Assembly: GCA_946629665.1 (NCBI GenBank)
Contig: CAMOYC010000002.1
Location: 1 to 43,968, forward strand
From: an uncultured Lachnospiraceae bacterium
GTDB taxonomy: Bacteria > Bacillota > Clostridia > Lachnospirales > Lachnospiraceae
Direction: 5' to 3'
DNA length: 43,968 nucleotides
The position numbers and the translations under genes were made by a program. Below, one piece after another: positions 1 to 9,283 of this stretch (position 1 is the stretch's first letter; the number at the start of each line of letters is the position of its first letter). The notes under the pieces were generated by a model. That model saw only the letters and a program-made list of their open reading frames with translations, was not told the origin of the DNA and searched no databases.

Positions 1-9
1 CCTTAATAA

Positions 10-38
10 TTGACATAATATAACAATTATAGTAATAT
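10..38 (+). promoter_or_regulatory. Candidate sigma-A promoter for comEC
   Basis: TTGACA at 10-15 is followed after 17 bp by TAATAT at 33-38. The predicted transcription start would fall at about 45, almost on the ATG at 47. If used, it gives a leaderless mRNA or forces initiation at the downstream ATG at 101, which has its own SD. The surrounding DNA is AT-rich, so a chance match is possible. Confidence 0.45.
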
Positions 39-46
39 ATAGAAAT

Positions 47-2476
47 ATGAAAAGGCCAGTATTTCTGCTCTTTGCCGGTCTTGTTTGTGGGGAGGTCCTG
101 ATGCTCCCGGTGTTTATGCATATTTCCGGAAGCGGAGAACGGCTTGCCCTGGCTGCAGTTTTTGTTCTCCTGATCATTTTCTTCTTTCAGCTGATAAAAC
201 CCATGCGAAAGAGACTGATCTCATTGGGTTTTACAGTAGATACCCCGGGTTTTCAGGAAAGCTGCTGGCTGATACTTGCCGGGCTCTTATTGGGAGTAGT
301 CCTTTTGACAGCTGCCTTCCTAAGAGGCAGGGCTGACCGTGCTTATATTTTTTTGAAAGAGAAGCAGGCAGTTTACGGGCAGATCAGGGGAGAAGTGGAT
401 ACGGTTCGTGAAACTGCTCAGGGGACTTATCAGATCACCTTGAAAAAGGGGGCGGTCTTTCGTTTTATGACATCCCGCTATCCTTGTTCCTACGGCTGTC
501 GCATCCTGGGTCTGACCCTTGAGGATCCCGGACTGAGGGGGAAGCCTTTATTTCCGGGAGATAACCTTGCTTGTGAAGGGAAGCTCAGCTTGCTTGCCGG
601 CCCGACCAACCCGGGTGAATTCAACGGAAGACTTTACTATTATTCAAAGGGTGTGCATTACCAGATGCAGGCAGATTCCGTAAGGCGGCAGGGGAGGGAC
701 GCTTCCATGTCGATCAAGAGAGCCGGTTCCATGATCGGCAGAAGAATAAGCGCTTTCTATCAGGCGGCGCTTAGTCAGGAGGAGGCAGCCCTGTTCCAGG
801 CTATGGTACTGGGGGATAAATCCGGGCTTAGTGATGAGAGAAGAAGCCTATATCAGGAAAACGGTGTCGCCCATCTGCTGGCAGTTTCGGGTTTACATGT
901 TTCCATTGTGGGCGGGCAGATATTCCGTTTTCTGAGGAGGAGGAGACGGAGTTATGGTTTCTCCTGCAGCTGCGGGGCCCTGATGATCCTGTTTTACGGT
1001 ACATTGACAGGTATGGGAAACTCCACTCTGCGGGCTGGGATCATGTACTGCTGTTATCTGCTGGCCCAGTTTGCGGGCTTGGAATATGATCTGGCTTCAT
1101 CCATGGGCCTGGCCGGGATTCTGATGCTAATTGACTGTCCCTGGAGGATCGCAGAAAGCGGATGTATCATTTCTTTTGCATCCATTATCGGGATCGGAAT
1201 GGTGCTGCCGGTGGTCCGCGACCGGATTCCCCAGGAGCGGAAGAAGAATGACCGGCTCCTGGCAGGACCGGTTCTTTTTATGACCACCCTGCCCCTGCTG
1301 ATGAGATTCTATTATGAATGGTCCCCCTGGAGTCTGATCCTGAATATGATCGTCATTCCGATGATGACACCCTTGATGCTGTCTGCGGTTTTGGGAGGGG
1401 CAGCGGGGACCTTAGCCTATGGAGCCGGCTGGATCCTCTGCCTTCCTGCCAGATTTTTGCTGGTTTCCCAGAACCTCTTGTTAGCACTGGCCTCCCGGCT
1501 GCCCTGGTCGGTGGTCGTGACCGGCCGGATCAGTTGGGGGAGAGTTGTTCTGATCTATCTCTTTGAATATGTCCTGTACAGGCTGATCTGCCACCGTCGC
1601 TTGACGGAGGCCCTCGCCCTGGTCTGCCTGATGGGGGCTTTGATCCTGTTTAGCCGGGAGACCTGCTTCCGGGCTGCCATGCTGGACATCGGCCAGGGAG
1701 ACTGCATTTTGTTATTGCTGCCGGATGGGCAGACCATGATGATTGACGGAGGCAGTACTTCCCAGCAGAAGATCGGAAAATATAAGATCATTCCCGCCTT
1801 AAAGTATTACGGGAGAGACCACCTGGATCATGTATCGGTCAGCCACATGGATGATGATCACATATCAGGAGTCAGGGAACTTTTGGAATCCGGCTACCGG
1901 ATCGACCATCTGGTCCTGCCTGATCTGGACCGGAAGGACCAGGCTTATCAGGATATGGAAGATCTGGCAAAAGAGAATGGAACGCCTGTCGCAAGGATAA
2001 GCCGGGGTGACCGGATACTGCTCTCCGGGGCAGAATTTTTATGTATGCATCCTTACTCCGGGCTATCCACCGGTGACCGTAATGATGCCTCTACCGTTCT
2101 CTATATGAGCTATCAGGGCATAGACGCTCTATTTACCGGAGACCTGGGAGAGGGCCAGGATCCGGCCTTATGCAAGTACAGCCGGGAGAATCCTTTCGTG
2201 ACAGAAGGACTTGCAGATGGACTGGATCTTTTGAAATGTGCCCACCATGGCTCAAAGTCTTCGACAACAGAGGAATTCCTTGACCTCTGCAAGCCTGCTG
2301 TAACCATCATATCCGCAGGAAAGGATAACCGCTATGGTCATCCCAGTCCTGAGCTGGTTCAAAGACTGCCCTGCAAGCCATATGTTACAGCCTGGGGCGG
2401 AGCAATCGAAACAGAGATCCGAGGGGGCCGGATCCGGACCGGCTATTATCTGGACAGGCTAAGCCTGATATTCTGA
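47..2476 (+). CDS. comEC: ComEC/Rec2 family DNA-uptake channel protein
   Basis: This is a polytopic membrane protein expected to form the channel that carries single-stranded DNA into the cell during transformation. Of 809 residues, the N-terminal part holds membrane segments and a DUF4131-like soluble region. The Competence domain follows, with the hallmark stretch LLAVSGLHVSIVG near residue 280 and many hydrophobic helices to about residue 535. The C-terminal metallo-beta-lactamase-like domain starts near MLDIGQGD (545) and has SHMDDDH at 599-605, a GD motif near 695 and AHHGS at 732-736. The full three-part architecture is intact. ATG at 47 gives the usual ComEC N-terminus but lacks an SD. 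The in-frame ATG at 101 has GGGGAGG about 6 nt upstream and is a real alternative. No other competence genes are in the window, and a housekeeping role in DNA turnover cannot be excluded. Confidence 0.93.
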   Translation: MKRPVFLLFAGLVCGEVLMLPVFMHISGSGERLALAAVFVLLIIFFFQLIKPMRKRLISLGFTVDTPGFQESCWLILAGLLLGVVLLTAAFLRGRADRAYIFLKEKQAVYGQIRGEVDTVRETAQGTYQITLKKGAVFRFMTSRYPCSYGCRILGLTLEDPGLRGKPLFPGDNLACEGKLSLLAGPTNPGEFNGRLYYYSKGVHYQMQADSVRRQGRDASMSIKRAGSMIGRRISAFYQAALSQEEAALFQAMVLGDKSGLSDERRSLYQENGVAHLLAVSGLHVSIVGGQIFRFLRRRRRSYGFSCSCGALMILFYGTLTGMGNSTLRAGIMYCCYLLAQFAGLEYDLASSMGLAGILMLIDCPWRIAESGCIISFASIIGIGMVLPVVRDRIPQERKKNDRLLAGPVLFMTTLPLLMRFYYEWSPWSLILNMIVIPMMTPLMLSAVLGGAAGTLAYGAGWILCLPARFLLVSQNLLLALASRLPWSVVVTGRISWGRVVLIYLFEYVLYRLICHRRLTEALALVCLMGALILFSRETCFRAAMLDIGQGDCILLLLPDGQTMMIDGGSTSQQKIGKYKIIPALKYYGRDHLDHVSVSHMDDDHISGVRELLESGYRIDHLVLPDLDRKDQAYQDMEDLAKENGTPVARISRGDRILLSGAEFLCMHPYSGLSTGDRNDASTVLYMSYQGIDALFTGDLGEGQDPALCKYSRENPFVTEGLADGLDLLKCAHHGSKSSTTEEFLDLCKPAVTIISAGKDNRYGHPSPELVQRLPCKPYVTAWGGAIETEIRGGRIRTGYYLDRLSLIF

Positions 2477-2484
2477 TAAAAAAG

Positions 2485-2515
2485 TTGAAATGTTCACTGA
2501 AAAGTATGCTATAAT
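2485..2515 (+). promoter_or_regulatory. Extended -10 promoter for the beta-helix protein gene
   Basis: TATAAT at 2510-2515 is preceded by TGC, giving an extended -10. TTGAAA at 2485-2490 lies 19 bp upstream, slightly longer than ideal. The leader of about 80 nt contains a small inverted repeat, TGCTTAC at 2534-2540 with GTAAGCA at 2553-2559, and then an AGGAGG SD just before the ATG at 2605. This suggests the gene is transcribed independently of comEC. Confidence 0.6.
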
Positions 2516-2604
2516 ATGAGATGATTTTCGTTATGCTTACTGCCTGGCAACGGTAAGCAACATATAAAAAATATAATTCAAATAGATATGATCTAGGAGG
2601 TAGA

Positions 2605-3738
2605 ATGATGCGAAAGATGAACAAGTCAATGATTGGCAAGATATTTTCCGGTCTTCTGTTTGCAGGGGCCTTAGCGTTCCTGATCCCGTCCGGAGCGAAA
2701 GCTGCCCTGGTACACGCTTCCGGAGTGAGAGGATCACAGGACCGCAAGAATATTGAGGAAACACTTACAGTGAAAGGCAGCGCAACCTTTGAGTCGGGCA
2801 AGACCTATTATCTTGATTATCCGATTGAGCTGAGCAGCGGAGATAAGATCTATGCGAAAGGAGCTACGATCATCTGTTATGGCGGAATCGCTTATAATGC
2901 ACCGATAACTACCGGCTACAGTGCTGTGAAGAATGCATCCATCACCGGCGGAACCTGGAAGTGCTCAGGCAGCAACGGCTATAGCGGAAGTGCCATCAAA
3001 CTTGCCCATTGCAGCAACATCACATTGAGCAATATGAATATCAGAGTTTCGAACTATGACAGCCATAACATCGAGTTGGTTGCCTGCAAGAATGTGCATA
3101 TCTACGGATGTACCATCAGCGGCGTCGGCAAGAGCAGAAAGAACAGCATCGAGGAGCAGATCCAGCTTGACGTTGCCAGCCCCAGGACCGCTACTTATTT
3201 AAAGCAGCTTTACCGTTACAGGGCCAGCTGTATGAACGGGGCACCTTGCCAGAACATCTATATCCAGAATTGTAAGATCACCGGCAACCGGGGAATCTGT
3301 GCGAATTACAGTAAAGATAGCGCAGGCAAGTATCATAAGTTCCATAAAAACATCGTTGTAAAGAACAGCACGATCCTTGGCAGAAGTGCAGAAGGCGTGG
3401 CCTTATTCAATACCATGAGCGGCAAGGTCATCAACAACAAGATTACGAGCAAGAGCTCCCGCACCGGCACAGCTTATTCCGTAGGCTGCCATATCGCCCA
3501 GATGTACAAGGCGCCGGCTGCGATCAGGAAAGCCAAGATCGTCGTTCGGGGAAACAAGATCCACGGCGGAAGACAGGCCCTTAATTTTGAGACCCATAAG
3601 AACACCAAGTACGGGACGATCATTGTGAAGAATAACAAGCTTTTCTGCAAGAAGGGAGCTAAGAATGCCCTTCACATCAATACTTCCAAGACGGTAAGAC
3701 ACTATAAGGAAGCCGGGAACAAAATGAAGAAGTGGTAA
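2605..3738 (+). CDS. Secreted right-handed beta-helix (pectate-lyase-like fold) protein
   Basis: I do not recognise a specific family member. The 377-residue protein starts with a clear signal peptide: a basic MMRKMNKSM segment, a hydrophobic core, and an AKA motif at 31-33 that fits cleavage by signal peptidase I. The rest is rich in short beta-strand repeats with Asn and Gly turns and phrases such as NITLSNMNI, NVHIYGCTISG and NIYIQNCKITGN. This is the pattern of parallel beta-helix proteins, which include polysaccharide lyases, epimerases and surface adhesins. No LPXTG anchor or S-layer repeat is visible, so the product is probably released or loosely wall-bound. The C-terminus is Lys-rich. 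It has its own strong promoter and AGGAGG SD and sits between comEC and holA, next to a glycosyltransferase. A polysaccharide substrate is plausible but not shown. Confidence 0.82.
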   Translation: MMRKMNKSMIGKIFSGLLFAGALAFLIPSGAKAALVHASGVRGSQDRKNIEETLTVKGSATFESGKTYYLDYPIELSSGDKIYAKGATIICYGGIAYNAPITTGYSAVKNASITGGTWKCSGSNGYSGSAIKLAHCSNITLSNMNIRVSNYDSHNIELVACKNVHIYGCTISGVGKSRKNSIEEQIQLDVASPRTATYLKQLYRYRASCMNGAPCQNIYIQNCKITGNRGICANYSKDSAGKYHKFHKNIVVKNSTILGRSAEGVALFNTMSGKVINNKITSKSSRTGTAYSVGCHIAQMYKAPAAIRKAKIVVRGNKIHGGRQALNFETHKNTKYGTIIVKNNKLFCKKGAKNALHINTSKTVRHYKEAGNKMKKW

Positions 3739-3780
3739 AGGCTGTTACAGATTAGATACGATTTGAAAAGGGTTAAGAAG

Positions 3781-4695
3781 ATGCCATTGCTATCGGTTGT
3801 GCTGCCGGCCTACAATGAGGAAGCGATGCTTCCGGTCGCAGCAAAGACACTAAAAGATATTTTAGAAGAAAATGCAATCGAATATGAGCTCGTCTTTGTG
3901 AATGACGGTTCCCGGGACAGGACCTGGGAGATCATCCGGGAGGAGGCAGACAGGAATCCTCATGTAAGAGGTATTCATTTTTCCCGTAATTTCGGGAAGG
4001 AGGCAGCAATCGCTGCCGGTCTTGCCTGCTCGGCAGGGGATTGTGTTGCCGTGATGGATTCCGACCTCCAGCACCCGCCGGAAATCCTGGTGGCCATGTA
4101 CCATCTCTGGGAAGAAGGATACGAGGTCGTGGAAGGGGTCAAGAAGAACCGAGGCAAGGAAAGCCTTCCCCACCGTGCCAGTGCGAGGATCTTCTATAGC
4201 CTGATGACCCGGCTGGCCCACCTGGATATGGAGAGGGCTTCGGATTTTAAACTTCTTGACCGGAGAGCGGTCGATGCCATTTTATCCATGCCGGAGAAGA
4301 ATGCTTTCTTCCGGGCCATGTCATCCTGGGTAGGGTTTAAGAAAACTTCCCTGGAATTTGACGTGAGGGAGAGAAAGGCAGGCACTTCCAAGTGGTCTGC
4401 ATGGACCCTGGCCAAATATGCCCTTACCAATATTGTCAGTTATTCCTCTGCGCCGATGCAGCTCGTCACAGCAGCAGGCTTTCTGGTCTTTCTGCTTGCG
4501 ATCGTGCTGGGGGTCCAGACTCTGGTGAAGTATTTTAATGGGACTGCGGTTGAGGGATTTACTACGGTGATTCTTCTGATCCTTCTGATCGGCAGTGTGA
4601 TCATGGTCAGCCTTGGCATCATTGGTTACTATATTGCGAAGATCTATGAAGAAGTGAAGGGACGGCCCCGCTACATTATTTCCAAGAGGATATGA
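3781..4695 (+). CDS. Membrane-anchored family 2 glycosyltransferase (GtrB/DPM1-like)
   Basis: The protein resembles polyprenyl-phosphate glycosyltransferases, which load a sugar from a nucleotide donor onto undecaprenyl phosphate on the inner membrane face. The GT-A domain has LPAYNEE at 8-14, a VNDGSRDRT nucleotide-binding segment and the acidic DSD motif at 93-95 followed by LQHPP. Two C-terminal transmembrane helices lie at about 226-252 and 262-290, and a basic tail follows. This is the architecture of the GtrB/ArnC/YkoT group. An in-frame TTG at 3763 would add six residues, but it has no SD. The ATG at 3781 has AAAAGGG 8 nt upstream, so I chose it, giving 304 residues. The gene follows the beta-helix protein by about 40 nt and may be cotranscribed. 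The sugar and final acceptor are unknown, and no flippase or polymerase gene is adjacent. Confidence 0.88.
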   Translation: MPLLSVVLPAYNEEAMLPVAAKTLKDILEENAIEYELVFVNDGSRDRTWEIIREEADRNPHVRGIHFSRNFGKEAAIAAGLACSAGDCVAVMDSDLQHPPEILVAMYHLWEEGYEVVEGVKKNRGKESLPHRASARIFYSLMTRLAHLDMERASDFKLLDRRAVDAILSMPEKNAFFRAMSSWVGFKKTSLEFDVRERKAGTSKWSAWTLAKYALTNIVSYSSAPMQLVTAAGFLVFLLAIVLGVQTLVKYFNGTAVEGFTTVILLILLIGSVIMVSLGIIGYYIAKIYEEVKGRPRYIISKRI

Positions 4696-4708
4696 GGAGG
4701 CCCGGCTC

Positions 4709-5704
4709 ATGAGAAACCTGATAAAACATCTGAAAACAGGAGAATTCGCCAGAGTCTATCTCTTTACCGGCGATGAACCTTATCGTATCGCCCAGGCCCT
4801 CCAGCTCTTAAAAGACAAGCTGGTCCGGGAAGGGGACGATATGAATTATACAGAATATGCCTCCCCGAATCCGGATCTGGATCAGATCAAGGACTTTGCC
4901 TGGTCATTTCCTTTCTTCAGTGATAAAAGGATGATCGTACTGAAAGGTACCAACATATTAAAGACCGGACCTGATGAATTCCTTGAGATCATGAAGGAAC
5001 TTCCGGAAACCACCTGCATGGTGATCTGCGAAGAATCTGTTGATAAAAAGCGGAAAGGATATAAGTGGATCCAGAAGAATGGTTATGTGGCGGAATTTCT
5101 GAAGAAGAACCTCACAGAAAAAGAACTGATCCGGTTTGTCGTGATGATTCTGAAAAAAAATGAAAAGATGATCCGGGAATCAGATGCAGCATACCTGGTC
5201 GGAAGAATCGGTCCGGACCTGTTCCTGCTGAAGAATGAGACGGAGAAACTGGTATCCTATGTGGGAGATGAACAGGAGGTAAAACGCGAAGATATCGATG
5301 CGTCCCTGTCTGTGGAGGTAGAAGACAGGATCTATGATATGGTCAGGATGGTATCCGGAAAAAACCGGAATAAAGTTCTGGAGATCTACAATGATCTGAT
5401 CCTGCTAAAAGAATCCCCCCTGCGCATCCTCGCTCTGCTTATGAATGAATATCGTACACTTCTCAAGGTGGAGGATATGAAGAGGGCGTACCGGCCGAAC
5501 GATGAGATCGCCCGTATCGCAAAGATCCCCAGGTTCGCCATACGTCGTTATGAGAGCCTGCTGGCAGGATATACGGAAGCGGAGGTCCTGCAGTGCATCA
5601 GTCACTGTATTGACATGGAAACGCAGATCAAGACCGGAGGGATCGGTGCGAGGATCGGAGTGGAGACCATGCTGATCGAACTGACCGACCGGAAAAAAGC
5701 ATAA
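4709..5704 (+). CDS. holA: DNA polymerase III delta subunit
   Basis: The delta subunit belongs to the clamp loader and opens the beta sliding clamp during replication. The 331-residue length fits the family. The N-terminal AAA-like domain begins with VYLFTGDEPY at 16-25 and lacks a working Walker A site, as is normal for delta. Segments such as SFPFFSDKRMIVLKG and the C-terminal collar region (LLMNEYRTLLKVEDM) are typical of Gram-positive HolA. AGGAGG at 4695-4700 lies 8 nt before the ATG. The gene ends at a strong hairpin shared with the convergent rpsT. The comEC-holA-rpsT-lepA order is common in Firmicutes, with the beta-helix and glycosyltransferase genes inserted here. Confidence 0.95.
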   Translation: MRNLIKHLKTGEFARVYLFTGDEPYRIAQALQLLKDKLVREGDDMNYTEYASPNPDLDQIKDFAWSFPFFSDKRMIVLKGTNILKTGPDEFLEIMKELPETTCMVICEESVDKKRKGYKWIQKNGYVAEFLKKNLTEKELIRFVVMILKKNEKMIRESDAAYLVGRIGPDLFLLKNETEKLVSYVGDEQEVKREDIDASLSVEVEDRIYDMVRMVSGKNRNKVLEIYNDLILLKESPLRILALLMNEYRTLLKVEDMKRAYRPNDEIARIAKIPRFAIRRYESLLAGYTEAEVLQCISHCIDMETQIKTGGIGARIGVETMLIELTDRKKA

Positions 5705-5712
5705 GAGACAAA

Positions 5713-5744
5713 AAACCCGGGAGGCAGCCGCTCCTCCCGGGTTT
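5713..5744. terminator. Bidirectional terminator between holA and rpsT
   Basis: A perfect 12-bp stem pairs 5713-5724 (AAACCCGGGAGG) with 5733-5744 across an 8-nt loop. A-rich sequence on the left and T-rich sequence on the right give U-tracts in both directions, which suits the convergent gene pair. Confidence 0.88.
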
Positions 5745-5786
5745 CATATTCGCTAAAATCAGTCAAATACGATGATTCGTATGTAA

Positions 5787-6050
5787 TTAAGCAAGCTTGT
5801 TCACAGCCTGTGTAAGACGGGAAATCTTGCGGGAAACAGTATTCTTATGGAATACGCCCTTGGAAGCAGCCTTGTTGAGCTCACTTGTTGCCTTGTTTAA
5901 TGCAGCAACTGCAGCAGCCTTGTCGCCTTCAGCGATCGCAAGGTCAACTTTCTTGATGCTTGTCTTAACTCTGGATCTGATAGCCTTGTTTCTTAATGTC
6001 TTGGTCTGGATAACTAAGATTCTCTTCTTAGCGGACTTGATGTTAGCCAA
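5787..6050 (-). CDS. rpsT: 30S ribosomal protein S20
   Basis: S20 binds 16S rRNA in the small ribosomal subunit. The 87-residue product begins MANIKSAKKR and is rich in Lys and Ala, with the family hallmarks NKAIRSRVKT and KAASKGVFHKNTVSRKISRL. The longest open frame starts further upstream, at 6170. The real start is the TTG at 6050-6048, because GGAGGTG lies 6 nt upstream and the resulting length matches the family exactly. Use of a weak start codon recalls the poor S20 initiation codon in enterobacteria, which is linked there to autoregulation. Whether that applies here is inference. The gene has its own promoter with a leader of about 85 nt and is convergent with holA and divergent from lepA. 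Confidence 0.97.
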   Translation of the reverse strand: MANIKSAKKRILVIQTKTLRNKAIRSRVKTSIKKVDLAIAEGDKAAAVAALNKATSELNKAASKGVFHKNTVSRKISRLTQAVNKLA

Positions 6051-6141
6051 TGTGTACACCTCCAAATAAACTGTATTAATAATTTCTAAAACACTTTCCA
6101 TTATTTCGGACACGGACAATCTAATGGAAACATACCCATAT

Positions 6142-6170
6142 ATTTTATGTAGAAACGAAAGGTTTGTCAA
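6142..6170 (-). promoter_or_regulatory. Promoter of rpsT
   Basis: On the minus strand TTGACA (plus positions 6165-6170) is followed after exactly 17 bp by TAAAAT (6142-6147). This is close to consensus and fits a highly expressed ribosomal protein gene. Confidence 0.8.
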
Positions 6171-6230
6171 TAGCCTATCTTGAAAAAAGATATGAAATAT
6201 GAAGAAAAAGATGCGTGTTTTGTATTTTCA

Positions 6231-6239
6231 TGGTAGAAT
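6231..6239 (+). promoter_or_regulatory. Possible extended -10 promoter for lepA
   Basis: TAGAAT at 6234-6239 is preceded by TGG, giving an extended -10, about 43 nt before the lepA start. No good -35 hexamer is visible, so this is tentative. Confidence 0.4.
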
Positions 6240-6281
6240 AGATTGATTTATTCAATAGAATTGTTTAACGGAGGGATAATC

Positions 6282-8096
6282 TTGGCTTCTATAGATCAGA
6301 ATAAAATAAGAAACTTTTGTATTATAGCCCACATAGATCATGGAAAATCAACCCTGGCTGACCGGATCATCCAGAAAACCGGCCTGCTCACCGACCGTGA
6401 GATGCAGGATCAGGTCCTCGATAACATGGACCTGGAAAGGGAGCGCGGTATCACCATCAAGTCCCAGGCAGTGCGCACGGTTTACAAGGCAGAGGACGGA
6501 GAGGAGTATATATTTAATCTGATCGATACTCCCGGCCATGTCGACTTCAATTACGAGGTGAGCCGAAGCCTGGCCGCCTGTGAAGGGGCGATCCTGGTGG
6601 TAGACGCAGCCCAGGGCATAGAAGCCCAGACTCTGGCTAATGTTTATCTGGCCCTGGATCATGACCTGGAGATCATGCCGGTGATCAATAAGATCGATCT
6701 GCCCAGCGCAGAGCCGGAGAGAGTCATAGAGGAGATCGAGGATGTGATCGGCATCGAGGCTGAAGATGCCCCGCTGATCTCCGCCAAGAACGGCATTAAC
6801 ATTGATCAGGTGCTGGAGCAGATCGTCACCAAGATCCCGGCTCCCGGCGGAAGTCCTGAGAATCCGCTGCAGGCTCTGATCTTCGACAGCCTTTATGATT
6901 CCTACAAGGGAGTGATCATCTTTGCCAGGATCATGGAAGGAAGGATCCGCAAGGGAACCAACATGAAGATGATGGCAACCGGAGCGGTGGCGGAAGTGGT
7001 TGAGGTCGGTACTTTCGGCGCCGGCCAGTTTATTCCCTGTGAAGAACTTTCCGCCGGCATGGTTGGCTATATCACTGCCAGCCTGAAAAATGTTAAGGAT
7101 ACCCGGGTAGGAGATACCGTGACCGATGCGGATAATCCCTGTGCGGAACCGCTGCCGGGCTATAAAAAAGTCCTGCCTATGGTTTACACCGGTATCTATC
7201 CGGCGGATGGAGCCAAGTATCCTGATCTGAGAGATGCATTAGAGAAACTGCAGCTGAATGATGCTGCCCTCCAGTATGAGCCGGAGACCTCGGTTGCCCT
7301 TGGTTTCGGATTCCGATGCGGTTTCCTGGGCCTGCTCCATCTGGAGATCATCCAGGAAAGACTGGAAAGAGAATACGACCTGGACCTGGTAACCACTGCG
7401 CCCAGTGTTATCTATAAGGTTCATCTGACAGACGGAACATCCTTTGACCTGACCAACCCGACCAATCTGCCGGATCCCTCCACCATCGAATATATGGAGG
7501 AGCCGATCGTATCTGCGGAGATCATGGTGACCAAGGATTATGTGGGGCCGATCATGACCCTCTGCCAGGAAAGGCGGGGAACCTATATCTCCATGGAATA
7601 TATGGAAGAAACCAGGGCCCTGCTCAAATATGAGCTGCCTTTGAATGAGATCATCTACGATTTCTTTGATGCCCTGAAATCCCGGTCCAGAGGATATGCT
7701 TCCTTTGACTACGAGCTGAAGGGTTATGAGCGGTCTGAGCTTGTGAAGCTGGATATCCTGATCAACCGGGAAGGCGTGGACGCCCTGTCCTTCATTGTCC
7801 ATTCCTCCACCGCCTACGAGCGCGGCCGGAAGATCTGCGAGACCCTGAAGGAGGAGATCCCGAGACATCTTTTTGAGATCCCGATCCAGGCGGCGATCGG
7901 CAGCAAGATCATCGCCCGGGAGACAGTCAAGGCGGTCCGCAAGGATGTCCTTGCAAAATGTTACGGCGGTGACATTACCCGTAAGAAAAAACTTCTGGAG
8001 AAGCAGAAGGAAGGTAAAAAGAGAATGCGCCAGGTCGGCAGCGTAGAGATTCCGCAGAAAGCCTTCATGAGCGTACTGAAATTAAACGAAGACTAG
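6282..8096 (+). CDS. lepA: Elongation factor 4 (ribosomal back-translocase GTPase)
   Basis: LepA is a translational GTPase that acts on stalled or misassembled ribosomes. From the TTG at 6282 the protein has 604 residues, the usual length. GTPase motifs are clear: AHIDHGKST at 16-24, DTPGH at 82-86 and NKID at 136-139, with SAK further on. Elongation-factor-like beta-barrel and alpha/beta domains follow, then the LepA-specific C-terminal domain ending near [19 protein letters not shown]. An in-frame TTG at 6243 would add 13 residues with no SD. The TTG at 6282 has GGAGGG at 6270-6275, 6 nt upstream, and restores the standard [12 protein letters not shown] start. hemW follows 7 nt downstream, so the two form an operon. 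Confidence 0.97.
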   Translation: MASIDQNKIRNFCIIAHIDHGKSTLADRIIQKTGLLTDREMQDQVLDNMDLERERGITIKSQAVRTVYKAEDGEEYIFNLIDTPGHVDFNYEVSRSLAACEGAILVVDAAQGIEAQTLANVYLALDHDLEIMPVINKIDLPSAEPERVIEEIEDVIGIEAEDAPLISAKNGINIDQVLEQIVTKIPAPGGSPENPLQALIFDSLYDSYKGVIIFARIMEGRIRKGTNMKMMATGAVAEVVEVGTFGAGQFIPCEELSAGMVGYITASLKNVKDTRVGDTVTDADNPCAEPLPGYKKVLPMVYTGIYPADGAKYPDLRDALEKLQLNDAALQYEPETSVALGFGFRCGFLGLLHLEIIQERLEREYDLDLVTTAPSVIYKVHLTDGTSFDLTNPTNLPDPSTIEYMEEPIVSAEIMVTKDYVGPIMTLCQERRGTYISMEYMEETRALLKYELPLNEIIYDFFDALKSRSRGYASFDYELKGYERSELVKLDILINREGVDALSFIVHSSTAYERGRKICETLKEEIPRHLFEIPIQAAIGSKIIARETVKAVRKDVLAKCYGGDITRKKKLLEKQKEGKKRMRQVGSVEIPQKAFMSVLKLNED

Positions 8097-8103
8097 ATAA
8101 GGT

Positions 8104-9273
8104 ATGATCGATCAAAATCAGGATTTGGAACTGTATATCCACATTCCCTTCTGTATCAGAAAATGTAATTACTGCGACTTTCTTTCTTTTCCTTCCGACG
8201 AGAAGACCAGAGACTCCTACGTGCAAGCCCTGGCTGATGAGATCAGGCAGGCCGGCAACTGGCTGGCTGATGGACTCCCGGAGAGGAGAGTGAGCAGTAT
8301 TTTCTTCGGAGGCGGGACTCCTTCTATATTAAAAGGAGACCAGGTCCGGCGGATCATGGAGGAAGTGAGGGAACATTTTCTTCTGAAAGAGGATGCAGAG
8401 ATCAGTATCGAGGCCAATCCGGGTACCATGGACAGGGAGAAACTCCTTGCCTGGAAAACCGCAGGGATCAACCGGCTTTCCATGGGTCTGCAGACGACGG
8501 ATGACCGGCTGCTTTCTGAACTGGGCAGGATCCATTCCTTTGAGGAATTCCTGGCTAATTACCGGGAATCGCGGGAAGCCGGCTTTGCCAATATCAACGT
8601 GGACCTGATGTCCGGTCTGCCAGGCCAGTCTGTCCGGGATTATGAAGACAGTCTTCGGAAGATCTGCGGGATGAAGCCGGAGCACATTTCCTCCTACAGT
8701 CTGATCCTGGAGGAGGGAACCCCCTTTTACGAGTCCCCGGGAATCCGGGAAAGACTTCCGGATGAAGAGTTGGAAAGAGAACTCTATGAGATGACCGGGC
8801 GAGTCCTTTCAGAGTATGGTTATGAGCAGTATGAGATCTCCAATTATGCCCTTCCCGGCAGGGAGTGCCGGCATAATATCGGCTACTGGACCGGAGTTCC
8901 CTATCTGGGTCTAGGCCTGGGAGCCTCTTCTTATTTAAATGGTGCACGTTTTGTCAATGAGTCAGACCTGGGAGCCTGGCTGGAACACCCTTTCCTTGTC
9001 CCGGATGAGAGGGAGAGCTATGAGCTGCTGACGCGGCAGGACCTGCTGGAAGAGTTCCTTTTCCTCGGCCTGCGTATGAGACGGGGAGTATCTTATAAGG
9101 AGTTTAGCCGGCGTTTCGGTTGTGAGATGAAAGAAATGTTCGGGCCGGTAATCTCTACCTATATCAAGTCCGGCCACCTTGAAGAAAATGACGGATTTCT
9201 CCGGCTGACAAAGGCGGGGATCAATGTTTGCGATTACATCATAGTGGACCTGATCGGAGCAATCGACAAGTAA
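8104..9273 (+). CDS. hemW: HemW, radical SAM heme chaperone family (HemN-like)
   Basis: The 389-residue protein is a HemN relative. The radical SAM cluster motif is C17-x3-C21-x2-C24, followed by Asp-Phe where true coproporphyrinogen dehydrogenases have a further Cys. This points to HemW, a heme-binding protein thought to deliver heme, rather than oxygen-independent HemN. GGGTPS and EANPGT segments and the C-terminal HemN domain (LLEEFLFLGLRMRRGVS) are present. The gene begins 7 nt after lepA with only a weak AAGG upstream, suggesting translational coupling. lepA-hemW-hrcA order is widely conserved in Firmicutes. Databases often label such proteins coproporphyrinogen III oxidase, which I consider less likely. 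A terminator follows. Confidence 0.92.
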   Translation: MIDQNQDLELYIHIPFCIRKCNYCDFLSFPSDEKTRDSYVQALADEIRQAGNWLADGLPERRVSSIFFGGGTPSILKGDQVRRIMEEVREHFLLKEDAEISIEANPGTMDREKLLAWKTAGINRLSMGLQTTDDRLLSELGRIHSFEEFLANYRESREAGFANINVDLMSGLPGQSVRDYEDSLRKICGMKPEHISSYSLILEEGTPFYESPGIRERLPDEELERELYEMTGRVLSEYGYEQYEISNYALPGRECRHNIGYWTGVPYLGLGLGASSYLNGARFVNESDLGAWLEHPFLVPDERESYELLTRQDLLEEFLFLGLRMRRGVSYKEFSRRFGCEMKEMFGPVISTYIKSGHLEENDGFLRLTKAGINVCDYIIVDLIGAIDK

Positions 9274-9283
9274 ATAATCTTAA

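Noticed and set aside
2534..2559. Leader hairpin before the beta-helix gene as a riboswitch
   Set aside because: Only one short stem is visible and no conserved aptamer core could be recognised.
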